Source: SIG424 sp045546695 | GTDB lineage: Bacteria; Bacillota; Clostridia; UBA1212; UBA1255 | DNA length: 27,512 nt | Direction of reading: 5' to 3' | NCBI GenBank assembly: GCA_045546695.1 | Contig: JAZQDE010000048.1 | Location: forward strand, 1 to 27,512 | Part shown: in pieces, positions 1 through 7,924 of the stretch | Numbering within the stretch: position 1 is the first letter of the stretch | Layout of the letters: each line of letters begins with the position of its first letter | The notes under the pieces: model-generated | Seen by the model: the letters and a program-made list of their open reading frames with translations, nothing else | Databases searched by the model: none | What the model was told of the DNA's origin: nothing | Made by a program: the position numbers and the translations under genes

Positions 1-711
1 GATATCAAGGTCAGTGCTCACGTAAAATGTATCGCAACGCCTGAGGAGATTAAGGAAAAATCTGTAGCGGAGCTCGATGCCCTGCTCGAAGAATCTTTCT
101 CTTTTGATAATTTTGCATGGCAGCGCGACAACAACATCGAGATTGACGTGCCTTTCCGTGCAGACGGTCTTCACCGCATTATTTATAAATGTAGCGAGTG
201 CGGCGCCGAAAATCAGATGGAAGGCTCCGGCGTTCACCTTACTTGCAGTGCCTGTGGTAAAAAATGGACAATGGACAAGTTAGGCCAGCTTGCCGGTGAA
301 AATTTCGATGCTAAATTTACACATATTCCCGACTGGTACGACTGGCAAAGAGCTTGCGTGCGCAAGGAAATTGAAAACGGCTCTTACCTGCTCGATACAG
401 ACGTTGAGATTGCCATTCAAGTCAACCTGACAGGCGTTTGCATGATCGGAAACGGTCACCTTGTTCATAACAACGATGGTTTTCACCTTACCGGCGCCGG
501 CGGAGAGCTTGACTATCGCCAGCCTGCCACTTTTTCCCATACCCTGTATTCTGACTATTATTGGTATGAGATAGGCGACGTTATAGGCATCGGCAACAAT
601 GAGTTTTCATTTTTCTGTTTCCCTGAAAAGAACGTTTCGGTCAGCAAGGCGCGCCTTGCAACAGAGGAGCTTTATAAACTTAAGAAAAATAAGGTTGGCT
701 CTGTAAGATGA
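1..711 (+). CDS. C-terminal part of a PlsC-like 1-acylglycerol-3-phosphate acyltransferase with zinc ribbon (5' end outside window)
   Basis: The frame is open from the first base to the TGA at 709-711, so the gene starts upstream. The visible 236 residues are the C-terminal accessory region. A treble-clef or zinc-ribbon pair, CSEC (codons 190-201) and CSAC (codons 244-255), follows a segment reading GLHRIIYKC. A beta-rich stretch containing IPDWYDWQRACVRKE then ends in LATEELYKLK. I recall this arrangement from clostridial 1-acyl-sn-glycerol-3-phosphate acyltransferases that carry a zinc ribbon after the PlsC domain. The PlsC HX4D motif itself lies outside the window, so the catalytic assignment is by family memory. 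If correct, it acylates lysophosphatidate at the membrane during phospholipid synthesis. The stop overlaps the next start (ATGA), indicating translational coupling. Confidence 0.6.
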   Translation, partial: DIKVSAHVKCIATPEEIKEKSVAELDALLEESFSFDNFAWQRDNNIEIDVPFRADGLHRIIYKCSECGAENQMEGSGVHLTCSACGKKWTMDKLGQLAGENFDAKFTHIPDWYDWQRACVRKEIENGSYLLDTDVEIAIQVNLTGVCMIGNGHLVHNNDGFHLTGAGGELDYRQPATFSHTLYSDYYWYEIGDVIGIGNNEFSFFCFPEKNVSVSKARLATEELYKLKKNKVGSVR

Positions 712-1304
712 AAAAACATATATTCGAAAAGACTCCTTATCTTAGTCTTGCTTTTAATATTATTTATGCGTTTGCAAACAGTTTGCTGGGTATTATTGTT
801 CATTCCTGGTGGTTTATTACAGTCGGCGCATACTATACTGTTCTTGCCGTTATGAGATTCTCCGCCCTGCGCGTCAGACACAAAGCAAACGGGGACCTGT
901 CCAAAGAGTCGTGCGTAATGAGAAAATGCGGTGTTCTTCTGATTTTCCTTTCAATATGTATTGCCGGTGTCAACACCCTCACTTTCTTGCAGGTACACGT
1001 CGTTTCCTTTCACAAAATTATCATGATTGCCATTGCAACGTACTCTTTTACGAAAATAACTCTGGCAATTATTGGAATGGTACAATCTACCAATATTTCC
1101 TCTCCGGTTGTGAAAACGCTGCGCAATATTTCGCTGGCTGACGCATGCGTATCTATCTACTCAACACAAAGAGCAATGCTTGCGACTTTTCCCGGCATGG
1201 CCGCCGCCAATATCAGGCTTCTTAACTTCATAACCGGCACCGTCGTGTTGATAATAGTGCTGTTTTTAGGTATTCATCTTGTCGTGAAAAAAAGCGACTC
1301 ATGA
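708..1304 (+). CDS. multi-pass membrane protein of unknown function
   Basis: A 198-aa protein with about five hydrophobic segments: residues ~10-30, 32-50, 70-95, 103-125 and 172-195. A short basic loop (RVRHKANGD) follows the second segment. It is probably an integral cytoplasmic-membrane protein. The start ATG at 708 overlaps the preceding stop, so it is likely co-translated with the acyltransferase-like gene and may serve lipid or envelope metabolism; that is inferred from position only. No catalytic motif is visible and I do not recognise the family. The terminal TGA (1302-1304) again overlaps an ATG at 1301, which opens a 10-codon frame into the tandem repeat downstream. Confidence 0.6.
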   Translation: MKKHIFEKTPYLSLAFNIIYAFANSLLGIIVHSWWFITVGAYYTVLAVMRFSALRVRHKANGDLSKESCVMRKCGVLLIFLSICIAGVNTLTFLQVHVVSFHKIIMIAIATYSFTKITLAIIGMVQSTNISSPVVKTLRNISLADACVSIYSTQRAMLATFPGMAAANIRLLNFITGTVVLIIVLFLGIHLVVKKSDS

Positions 1305-1402
1305 AAAAGTCGCTTGAAAAAGTTATCGCATAGCATAAAAAGTCGCTTGAAAAAGTTGCTCTATGCCACAAAAAGTCCCTTGAAAAAGTTTTGATTTAGT
1401 GT
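1304..1402 (+). repeat. three 33-bp tandem repeats, each a multiple of three, reading KKSLEKV
   Basis: Units start at 1304, 1337 and 1370. Each opens with a 21-bp near-identical core (AAAA + AGTCGCTTGAAAAAGTT; the third has one change, CGC to CCC) followed by 12 variable bases. The 33-bp period preserves frame: from ATG 1301 the translation is MKKSLEKVIA-stop, then HKKSLEKVALC, then HKKSLEKVLI-stop. This frame is also in register with the ATPase start at 1430. The inverted repeat 1292-1299/1308-1315 (AAGCGACT/AGTCGCTT) overlaps the first unit. The last copy supplies the TTGAAA -35 hexamer of the next gene. Confidence 0.85.
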
Positions 1403-1407
1403 ATACT
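1380..1407 (+). promoter_or_regulatory. sigma-A type promoter of the first AAA_14 ATPase
   Basis: TTGAAA (1380-1385), a 16-bp spacer and TATACT (1402-1407) lie 22 bp upstream of the start codon. The ribosome binding site AGGGGG (1417-1422) is 7 bp from ATG 1430. The -35 hexamer is inside the third 33-bp repeat. Confidence 0.6.
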
Positions 1408-1429
1408 AAAAACATCAGGGGGTTTTTAT

Positions 1430-2749
1430 ATGCTCAGACGAAAAATAGAACAATCATTGATTAACTGGAAAAACACACCGGATCACACACCACTTATTAT
1501 AAAAGGATGTCGTCAATGCGGAAAAACATATTCTGTAAGAGATTTCGCCAAAAAATATTACGAACACGAAGTCTACCTGAATTTTTTCAAAAATCCTGAT
1601 TATATTTCCATATTTGAAGGGTCTTTAGAGATAGACAATCTTATTGTTATGATGTCAGCCCTTCTTGGCCCTGATGCGATATTTGAAGCAGGCAAAACGG
1701 TTATCATTCTTGACGAGATTCAGGACTGCCCCGAAGCCCGCACAGCTCTCAAATTTTTCAGAGAAGACGGTCGTTTCGACGTTATAGGTACTGGGTCTTT
1801 ACTTGGTGTAAAGGGTTACGGAAAACAACCACGTTCCATTCCGGTGGGCTCAGAGACAATAATTGAGATGCACCCCCTCGATTTTGAGGAGTTTTTATGG
1901 GCAAACGGCATAACGCCGCAAATTATTGACAAATTAAAGGAATATCTGACTGATGAAAAGCCGGTGCCGGAGGCTCTTCACAATAAAATGAATCAATTAT
2001 TGTTGCAATATACTGTTGTCGGAGGTATGCCTGAGGTCGTAAAAACATTCGTAAATACAAAACAAATGAATATGGTGCTGGCTCTTCAGCGAAACATCGT
2101 GAATTCTTACGAAGATGATATGGTAAAATATGCCTCCGATTCAGACAAACCGCTGATCAGCGAGTGTTTCAGATCCATTCCAAAGCAACTTAGTAAAGAA
2201 AACAAAAAATTCCAATATTCTCTGGTAAAAAAAGGCTCTACTTCTTCTAAATTCCAGGGCAGTTTGCAATGGATTGAAGAAGCCGGCATTATTTCAAGAT
2301 GTTACAATCTTGACATTCCGGAGTTACCACTGGACGGCAATGCTATCAATGATATTTTTAAGGTCTATATGAAGGATACCGGTCTTTTTGTCAGTATGCT
2401 TGAAGACGGCACTCAATTTGACATCCTGCAGGGCAATCTTTATGGATACAAAGGCGCCATTTTTGAAAATCTTATAGCCGATGTTTTTGCAAAAATGGGC
2501 CGTAAATTGTATTACTATCATAAAACGTCCGGTCTTGAGATTGATTTTGTAACCAGATATAAGGGCGGGGCCACTCTGATTGAAGTCAAAGCAGCTACAG
2601 GTAATGTCAAAAGTACCAAGACAATTCTGGCACATCCGGAGAAATATCACGTTTCCGGGGCAATAAAATTAAGCTCATATAACGTGGGCCGCAATGATAG
2701 AATCCTTACGCTGCCACTTTATATGAGCTTTTTGCTGACGGAGTATTGA
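1430..2749 (+). CDS. AAA_14 / DUF4143 family ATPase
   Basis: A 439-aa P-loop ATPase. Walker A is GCRQCGKT (residues 26-33) and Walker B is LDEIQD (94-99). The family hallmark LQYTVVGGMPEVV sits mid-protein, and the C-terminal DUF4143 part contains YMKDTGLF, GAIFENLIA and LEIDFV...LIEVKA. The last two motifs look like the core of a PD-(D/E)XK nuclease-like fold (D...EVK). Length and order are typical for the family, whose biological role is poorly known. These ATPases are common in Clostridia and Bacteroidetes and are often found in variable regions. The gene has its own promoter and a strong ribosome binding site, and no partner in the same direction. A second, divergent member lies at 6285-7646. 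Confidence 0.85.
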   Translation: MLRRKIEQSLINWKNTPDHTPLIIKGCRQCGKTYSVRDFAKKYYEHEVYLNFFKNPDYISIFEGSLEIDNLIVMMSALLGPDAIFEAGKTVIILDEIQDCPEARTALKFFREDGRFDVIGTGSLLGVKGYGKQPRSIPVGSETIIEMHPLDFEEFLWANGITPQIIDKLKEYLTDEKPVPEALHNKMNQLLLQYTVVGGMPEVVKTFVNTKQMNMVLALQRNIVNSYEDDMVKYASDSDKPLISECFRSIPKQLSKENKKFQYSLVKKGSTSSKFQGSLQWIEEAGIISRCYNLDIPELPLDGNAINDIFKVYMKDTGLFVSMLEDGTQFDILQGNLYGYKGAIFENLIADVFAKMGRKLYYYHKTSGLEIDFVTRYKGGATLIEVKAATGNVKSTKTILAHPEKYHVSGAIKLSSYNVGRNDRILTLPLYMSFLLTEY

Positions 2750-2985
2750 TTATATTTTTCCAAACACTGTTAAATTAACAAGGCCCGGTTCAATGCCTTC
2801 AGGCGAGCCGAGTATGCAGATGCGTACTGCCGTTGCATCGACCTGGCAAAACGTTCTGTATCATCGGTTGCCGGCTGCCACCATGTCTGCGTGCTCTCAT
2901 CGACTGCATACATAGGATTGCGGCCTTCTATATAACTCGACGCATGCGCATCCTGGTAAGAGGTAACAGGAAGTAGTCCTCCCAT
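2750..2985 (-). pseudogene. frameshifted fragment resembling an F5/8 type C (discoidin-like) carbohydrate-binding domain
   Basis: The open frame starts at ATG 2985, overlapping the cysE stop (TAATG), and runs 71 codons to 2770. Its first ~46 residues contain LPVTSYQDAHASSYIEG and YAVDESTQTWWQPAT, close to the start of F5/8 type C domains appended to glycoside hydrolases (family 43 type). After TERF the frame loses this character. The frame shifted by one base reads CQVDATAVRICILGSPEG and continues to a TAA at 2752-2750, consistent with a small indel. No catalytic domain is present. It is probably the remnant of a sugar-degrading enzyme left behind cysE; the discoidin-like call is by pattern only. 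Confidence 0.5.
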
Positions 2986-3848
2986 TATTTTACTTTTGTC
3001 TCTGTGCCGCCGTAGTAAACGAAGCTGCCGGCAGGGACAGAACGTGTTATCCAGACGTTACCACCGATGACGCAATCATCGCCAATAACTGTCTCACCGC
3101 CCAGAATCGTCGCGCCGGCATAAATTACAACGCGGTTTCCAATATCAGGATGCCTTTTTATTCCTTTTACAGGATTGCCGTTGTCGTCGAGTTCGAAGCT
3201 GCGTGCGCCGAGAGTAACGCCCTGATAAAGCTTGACATGCTCGCCGATTACGCACGTTTCGCCGATAACAACGCCTGTGCCATGGTCTATAAAGAACCAT
3301 TTGCCGATTTTTGCTCCCGGATGAATGTCAATACCTGTGAGTTGATGCGCGTATTCTGTCATCATTCGCGGAAGAAGCGGCACCTTAAGCTCGTACAGGC
3401 TGTGTGCCAGACGGTAAATACTTACAGCCTCAAAAGAAGGATATGCGAGCATAATCTCTTCTTCGCTTTTTGCAGCCGGATCGCCGTCGTATGCAGCGCG
3501 CACGTCGGTGCGAAGCAGATCTGCCGTATCTGAAATGCTGCCGATAAACGAGCATACCAGTCTGCCGGCTTCGTCTTCGCACGTGCCCGGAAGCACTGCG
3601 CAGATGAGTTCGTGCAGAAGCATCGCTGCCTCAGAGAGGCTCGCGCTTATCGCTGTTGCCAGAAAACGTCTGTCGTTTAATTCTGCTCCGAATATTTCCG
3701 GATAAAGCGCGCGACGAAGTGCTGATATGAGTCTTACAACCTGGTCTTTCATGCCCGGTCTGTTTATCGTGCTGCGCTCGTATGATTCGTTTATCGCTGC
3801 AAGGTGCGCCGATGCGGCCTGTATGCTCTCATTTAATTTACAATTCAT
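2985..3848 (-). CDS. cysE: serine O-acetyltransferase
   Basis: A 287-aa protein with an alpha-helical N-terminal domain (about 170 aa) and a left-handed beta-helix of hexapeptide repeats. The repeats contain the active-site region IDIHPGAKIGKWFFIDHGTG, then VVIGET, GVTLGA, HPDIG and GATILGG. It transfers acetyl from acetyl-CoA to L-serine, giving O-acetylserine, the substrate of the cysteine synthase encoded immediately upstream. The length is that of the long CysE form. The ribosome binding site GGGGAG lies just before ATG 3848 and overlaps the end of cysK, leaving a 15-bp gap, so the two genes are one transcription unit. In the family, CysE and CysK can form the cysteine synthase complex. 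Confidence 0.93.
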   Translation of the reverse strand: MNCKLNESIQAASAHLAAINESYERSTINRPGMKDQVVRLISALRRALYPEIFGAELNDRRFLATAISASLSEAAMLLHELICAVLPGTCEDEAGRLVCSFIGSISDTADLLRTDVRAAYDGDPAAKSEEEIMLAYPSFEAVSIYRLAHSLYELKVPLLPRMMTEYAHQLTGIDIHPGAKIGKWFFIDHGTGVVIGETCVIGEHVKLYQGVTLGARSFELDDNGNPVKGIKRHPDIGNRVVIYAGATILGGETVIGDDCVIGGNVWITRSVPAGSFVYYGGTETKVK

Positions 3849-3863
3849 GGTATTTCTCCCCTC

Positions 3864-4799
3864 TTATTCAAACAATCCTGTCGAAAGATATCTGTCACCC
3901 GTGTCCGGCAGCAGAACTACGATCAGCTTGCCTTCGTATTCTTTTCTTTTGCCAATTTCTGCCGCAGCCCACAACGCTGCGCCGGAAGAAATTCCGACAA
4001 GTACTCCTTCTGTCCTTGCAAGTTGTCTTGCCGCGCAAAAAGCATCATCTTCCGTTACTTTTATTATCTCATCGCAGACTTCTATATCCATATTGCCCGG
4101 CACAAAGCCTGCGCCGATACCCTGAAGTCCATGTTTCCCGGCCTGTCCGCCTGACAATACCGGCGATTTTTCAGGCTCGACGGCTATTATTTTCACATCA
4201 GCCGAAACACTTTTGAGATATTTTCCTGTGCCACTGACTGTTCCGCCTGTCCCGGCGCCCGCAACAAATGCCGCAACCTGTCCGTCTGTATCTTTCCATA
4301 TTTCGGGACCTGTCGTCTCGAAATGTGCCTGACTGTTGGCAGGATTTTCAAACTGGTCCGGAATATATGCCCCGGGAATCTGCGTCGCCAGCTCCTTTGC
4401 CTTTGCAATCGAGCCACTCATACCAAGCGCGCCGTCGGTCAGGACAAGCTCAGCCCCGTACGCCGTCATCAGCATGCGTCTTTCTTTTGACATTGTGTCC
4501 GGCATTACGATTATCGTTCTGTATCCTCTGATGGCACCGACTGCCGCAAGTCCGATTCCGGTGTTGCCGGAAGTTGGCTCAATAATTACAGAACCCGGTC
4601 CGATGAGTCCTCTTGCCTTGGCGTCATCCAGCATATAAAGAGCTGCTCGATCCTTAACTGAACCCGCAGGATTAAGATATTCCAGCTTGCCGCAAATCCG
4701 CGCTTTTAATTCTAATTTTTTACAAAATCTGTCAAAACTCACCAATGGTGTGCCTCCGATAAGATCTTGTACTGAGTTACATATTTTCATCTTTGTCAC
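3864..4799 (-). CDS. cysK: cysteine synthase (O-acetylserine sulfhydrylase)
   Basis: A 311-aa fold-type II PLP enzyme. The motif NPAGSVKDRA contains the PLP-binding lysine (K49). EPTSGNTGIGLA is the substrate-binding loop, AGAGTGGTVSGTGKYLK the phosphate-binding glycine loop, and VGISSGAA the C-terminal PLP-contacting segment. It condenses O-acetylserine with sulfide to give cysteine in the cytoplasm. The length matches CysK/CysM. It is 15 bp downstream of the PHP-domain gene and 15 bp upstream of cysE, so the three may be co-transcribed. No T-box or obvious operator is visible directly upstream, where the PHP gene ends. Confidence 0.93.
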   Translation of the reverse strand: MTKMKICNSVQDLIGGTPLVSFDRFCKKLELKARICGKLEYLNPAGSVKDRAALYMLDDAKARGLIGPGSVIIEPTSGNTGIGLAAVGAIRGYRTIIVMPDTMSKERRMLMTAYGAELVLTDGALGMSGSIAKAKELATQIPGAYIPDQFENPANSQAHFETTGPEIWKDTDGQVAAFVAGAGTGGTVSGTGKYLKSVSADVKIIAVEPEKSPVLSGGQAGKHGLQGIGAGFVPGNMDIEVCDEIIKVTEDDAFCAARQLARTEGVLVGISSGAALWAAAEIGKRKEYEGKLIVVLLPDTGDRYLSTGLFE

Positions 4800-4814
4800 C
4801 TGCCGTAATAATTC

Positions 4815-5831
4815 TTACTTTTCAAACTCATCTCTGAAAAAGCCTCTTGTGTCTGCCCAGTTGCCCTTTTCGTCTTTAATAGATATTCTGATATATTGTG
4901 CTCTGTCGTCTATTTCAAAATCAACAGACGTTAGATATTCTCCTTCTTGCGCATGAGCGTTGCAAGGAGTTTTACTACCGACATACATGAAAATATGCTT
5001 CACCTCCGAGCATTCTATGTGTACCTTATTGCCATTTACAGATATTTCTTTAAAAACAGGCCCCATTGATGAATACATCTGCCCATTTTCCATGGCATTG
5101 ATAACACCTGTATACGTAAATTCCTCCGGATATATCATTGTAAACGCGCCAAAAGAATCAGAATAAGGACTGTCTATCGGGAATTTATTATGGTTGTCAT
5201 CTGCTCCGTGGCAGGCAATTCTCTTCCCGACAGAGAGTAATTTATCATATATTGCTCCGTTATGTTCTATATGATTCGTTACGTATGAACCGTAATTGCA
5301 CATTTCAATGCTAAAAAGACCTTCATATGACAGAATTCTTTCTTCCATTTCCATCGACCAATACGGGTGATTATGAGCAACGATATATCCATGCTCTTTT
5401 GCCTGTCTAATGTAATCATTAATATACTCTGTCGTGTATTCACGAACGCGCTCCGAGCCGACTCGCCTTAGTTCGCTGATTGCGTTATCTCTTCTCAGAT
5501 AGTGACAATACGTCTCGTTACAGCAAATCATTTTTATATTGTCCGGTTCTCTTGCAAATAGATTCAGATGAATCTCACGGGCAAACGCGTCGTATTTTCC
5601 CTGAGGATTGTTACGTATATAACATTCATAGCCCGTTATCATCATAAAATTCTCATCCGTCAGATAAGTATGACAGCGGGGTCTTTCGTGATCGGTTATT
5701 GCTAAGATGTGGTACCCTTGGGATTTGTAAAGTTCTTTTAATTCTTCCGGTGTTTTTTTTCCGTCTGATAAAATGCTGTGGCAATGAAGATTTGCTTTAT
5801 ATTGTTTTATTTCAGGAGATATCAGATACAT
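4815..5831 (-). CDS. PHP-domain metal-dependent phosphoesterase
   Basis: A 338-aa protein with the PHP-family metal-binding motifs: NLHCHSILSDG (H16, H18, D23), ITDHE, GYECYIRN, AHNHPYWS and CHGADDNHN. PHP proteins hydrolyse phosphate esters using two or three metal ions; stand-alone members include nucleoside bisphosphate and oligoribonucleotide phosphatases. The C-terminal ~90 residues (from about TYTGVINAME) form a beta-rich extension often seen in clostridial PHP proteins. A role in 3'-phosphoadenosine 5'-phosphate or other sulfur metabolism is tempting because cysK-cysE follow, but only position supports it. The ribosome binding site before ATG 5831 is weak and the start lies inside the preceding HTH fragment, so the exact start is uncertain. 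Confidence 0.8.
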   Translation of the reverse strand: MYLISPEIKQYKANLHCHSILSDGKKTPEELKELYKSQGYHILAITDHERPRCHTYLTDENFMMITGYECYIRNNPQGKYDAFAREIHLNLFAREPDNIKMICCNETYCHYLRRDNAISELRRVGSERVREYTTEYINDYIRQAKEHGYIVAHNHPYWSMEMEERILSYEGLFSIEMCNYGSYVTNHIEHNGAIYDKLLSVGKRIACHGADDNHNKFPIDSPYSDSFGAFTMIYPEEFTYTGVINAMENGQMYSSMGPVFKEISVNGNKVHIECSEVKHIFMYVGSKTPCNAHAQEGEYLTSVDFEIDDRAQYIRISIKDEKGNWADTRGFFRDEFEK

Positions 5832-6060
5832 AATATAATTTTCCCATCTTTAATATGATATAAACGTATCGTACTACAAATCGCATTTGCTTTGCAAGGG
5901 TGAAAGCGCGGGTTTTTTTAAGACCAAGCAACTCTTGAATTTCCAAAGCGGTAATTTTTCCATTCTCTTCTATATAATCAAGAATCTTTTGCATTTGGGA
6001 GGTAATTCCCTTTCCACTTTCCTTGGTAGCTGCACGGTTCATATTGGGAAGATTTTTCAA
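5812..6060 (-). pseudogene. winged-helix C-terminal remnant, probably of an AlbA_2/RecG-like regulator
   Basis: An 82-codon frame starting at TTG 6060, or at ATG 6042. It contains ITSQMQKILDYIEENGKIT and ALEIQELLGLKKTRAF, a typical winged helix-turn-helix like those ending AlbA_2 (Schlafen-type) ATP-binding proteins. After LAKQM the expected wing (GLV...GxGxxYY) is replaced by unrelated residues, and the frame runs into the PHP gene. It looks like a detached, decayed 3' end. A small functional HTH protein controlling the PHP-cys genes cannot be excluded. No ribosome binding site of note is seen. Confidence 0.35.
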
Positions 6061-6071
6061 AGGAACATAGG

Positions 6072-6209
6072 AAAAGGTGCAAGAAACTATCTGTATATTC
6101 AGGCATTTAGTGCAACAAATCCTGAGAATTAACGATTCATATTAACGAGATCGTTAATTCTCGACATGAGGTGGTAATAACGGTTGTTTTAATTGTTAAA
6201 AAGGTGCAA
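6072..6209 (+). promoter_or_regulatory. control region with two direct repeats and a 13-bp perfect inverted repeat
   Basis: AAAAGGTGCAA occurs at 6072-6082 and 6199-6209, each followed by two variable bases and AACT. A related ATGGTGCGA lies near 6234. Between the copies, GAGAATTAACGAT (6124-6136) is perfectly complementary to ATCGTTAATTCTC (6150-6162) with a 13-base loop and no T-run. This fits an operator or structured leader better than a terminator. It separates the leftward PHP-cys group from the rightward ATPase. Confidence 0.5.
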
Positions 6210-6246
6210 ATAACTGTCAAATCCTATTACAAAATGGTGCGAGTTG

Positions 6247-6277
6247 TGATATAATACATACATCAACTGCTTGGAGG
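6247..6277 (+). promoter_or_regulatory. extended -10 promoter and ribosome binding site of the second ATPase
   Basis: TGATATAAT (6247-6255) is a perfect -10 TATAAT with an extended TGn. The -35 is weak (TTACAA, 6227-6232, spacing 17). GGAGG at 6273-6277 is 7 bp before ATG 6285. Confidence 0.6.
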
Positions 6278-6284
6278 TTCATTT

Positions 6285-7646
6285 ATGGAACGAATTGCTT
6301 TGCAAAAATTGATAGATTGGAACAATAACAAGCGCAAGAAGCCTCTGCTTGTTTGGGGCGCAAGACAGGTTGGTAAAACCTATCTTGTTCAAGAGCTCTT
6401 TGCCGAAAACTATTATAAGAACAGCTATATCTATATCGACTGCAAAAAAGAAGATGAAATCCGTGAATTTTGTTCCGGAACAGCAAACGCAGAAAAAATC
6501 ATTGAATACATTTCGTTACGGAAAGGAAAGCAAATCAACGAAAGTACACTACTGATTTTTGATGAGGTGCAGGAATGTCCCAACATTATCTCCTCGCTCA
6601 AGTATTTTTGCCAGGATTTCAAAGATATCCCTGTAATTGCAACCGGTTCGATGGTGCGTATTAAACTCCAAAGAGAGACACACAAGAGGGGTTCAAGAAA
6701 TAATGACAAGTTCCTTTTCCCTGTAGGAAAAATCAATCAAATGACCATTTATCCTATGACCTTTGATGAGTTCTTGATGAACGGCAATAGAATGCTTTAT
6801 GATACCGTCAAAAAGGCATACGAGAGTAAGCAACCCCTTGACAGTCAAATTCACGAATTGGTTATGGAGCAGGTATATAAGTATTTGCTTGTAGGTGGTA
6901 TGCCCGAAGCAGTAGAGGCCTACATTGACGGCAATAACCTTCTTGAAGCAAGAGAGATTCTTAAAGTTTTATATGATAACTACCTTGCAGATATGGAACT
7001 CTTTCAGGCAAGCCAAGAAGCAGTTTTGCGTTCCCGAACCTTGTTTCAAAACATTTACAGAGAGCTTAACAAGAAATCCAAGAACTTTTCTCCGGGACTG
7101 ATTGAAGAAAAGAGCAAGACAAGAGATTTTGCAACCTCCATTCAATGGCTTACCATGGCGCATGTTGTTAACCAGTCCTTCCAATTGAAGGAGCATATTA
7201 CAACACCTCTTATGCCCGACAACGAAAGTAACTTCCGTTTGTTTCTTGGTGATATTGGTATGTTCTCTTATCAGAGCGGAATTAATGCAGCATCTTTTGT
7301 GTCAAACGAAAGAGAAAACACTTTGTCCGGTATTTTCTTTGAAAACTTCGTAGCTAACGAACTGATTGCGAAAGAACACAAACTGTTCTATTGGCGTGGA
7401 AAAGCATCTGCAGAACTCGAATTTATCATTGAATCCGATAACAAGCTTTACCCGCTTGACGTTAAAAAGGGGCGCGGAACACTTAATTCTCTTGAAAAGT
7501 TTTCAAATCATAACAAATTTGAATATGCTATCAAGGTTTCTAAAAACAATTACGGATATAATCCCGAACAAAAGCTGTTAACCATACCATTTTACTTTAT
7601 CCCGTTTGTAGCAAAGGATCTTGCTAACGGGACGATGGAGATATAA
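6285..7646 (+). CDS. AAA_14 / DUF4143 family ATPase (second, divergent copy)
   Basis: A 453-aa protein with Walker A GARQVGKT (residues 25-32), Walker B FDEVQE (92-97), the family motif YKYLLVGGMPEAVEAY, and a DUF4143 C-terminus with LGDIGMFSY, SGIFFENFVANEL, KASAELEFII and YPLDVKKGRGTLNS. The ELEF...DVKKG pair matches the nuclease-like core of DUF4143. It shares architecture with the 1430-2749 protein but differs widely in residues, so it is a separate lineage rather than a recent duplicate. The family function is unresolved. It has its own extended -10 promoter. Its stop is followed within a few bases by a helicase scrap, so its downstream neighbour has been lost. Confidence 0.85.
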   Translation: MERIALQKLIDWNNNKRKKPLLVWGARQVGKTYLVQELFAENYYKNSYIYIDCKKEDEIREFCSGTANAEKIIEYISLRKGKQINESTLLIFDEVQECPNIISSLKYFCQDFKDIPVIATGSMVRIKLQRETHKRGSRNNDKFLFPVGKINQMTIYPMTFDEFLMNGNRMLYDTVKKAYESKQPLDSQIHELVMEQVYKYLLVGGMPEAVEAYIDGNNLLEAREILKVLYDNYLADMELFQASQEAVLRSRTLFQNIYRELNKKSKNFSPGLIEEKSKTRDFATSIQWLTMAHVVNQSFQLKEHITTPLMPDNESNFRLFLGDIGMFSYQSGINAASFVSNERENTLSGIFFENFVANELIAKEHKLFYWRGKASAELEFIIESDNKLYPLDVKKGRGTLNSLEKFSNHNKFEYAIKVSKNNYGYNPEQKLLTIPFYFIPFVAKDLANGTMEI

Positions 7647-7647
7647 A

Positions 7648-7743
7648 AACTCAACCGGCAAGACGGATGCAGAACGTAGAGCAATATATGTAGGTATGAC
7701 GAGAGCCAAGAGCAATTCTTTGAATATCGCCCTTGAGACAATA
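7648..7743 (+). pseudogene. UvrD/Rep-family helicase motif VI remnant
   Basis: Immediately after the ATPase stop, frame 1 reads STGKTDAERRAIYVGMTRAK, the highly conserved motif VI region of UvrD-like superfamily 1 helicases (ExRRxxYVxxTRAK). No other helicase motif exists nearby. The continuing frame (to 7833) dissolves into a hairpin. It is a deletion remnant of a helicase C-terminus. Confidence 0.7.
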
Positions 7744-7746
7744 GCA

Positions 7747-7773
7747 AAGGCGGCAAGTTTTTCTTGCCGCCTT
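7747..7773 (+). terminator. stem-loop, likely Rho-independent terminator
   Basis: AAGGCGGCAAG (7747-7757) pairs perfectly with CTTGCCGCCTT (7763-7773) around a TTTTT loop. The trailing sequence AAATTTA is only weakly T-rich. It lies about 100 bp after the ATPase stop. A second, weaker inverted repeat (GAGTGTT/AACACTC) is at 7821-7841. Confidence 0.55.
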
Positions 7774-7924
7774 AAATTTAATGACACAAGCTGTTTGTCG
7801 GCTGAATACCAGACATTTTTGAGTGTTGCGTAAAAACACTCACATATAATCTTTGTGTATTGAAAAGCTGAAAAATATTTGCAATAATAGAAAGAAATCT
7901 GTTCATCTCAGAGAAGGAGTTTTT

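Noticed and set aside
1304..1402. CRISPR array
   Set aside because: Only three units with 12-base gaps and a non-palindromic core; the period is a multiple of three and reads as codons. It is a tandem repeat, not spacers.
3150..4216. Several rightward frames of 100-144 codons
   Set aside because: Complementary-strand shadows of cysE and cysK, which are well supported.
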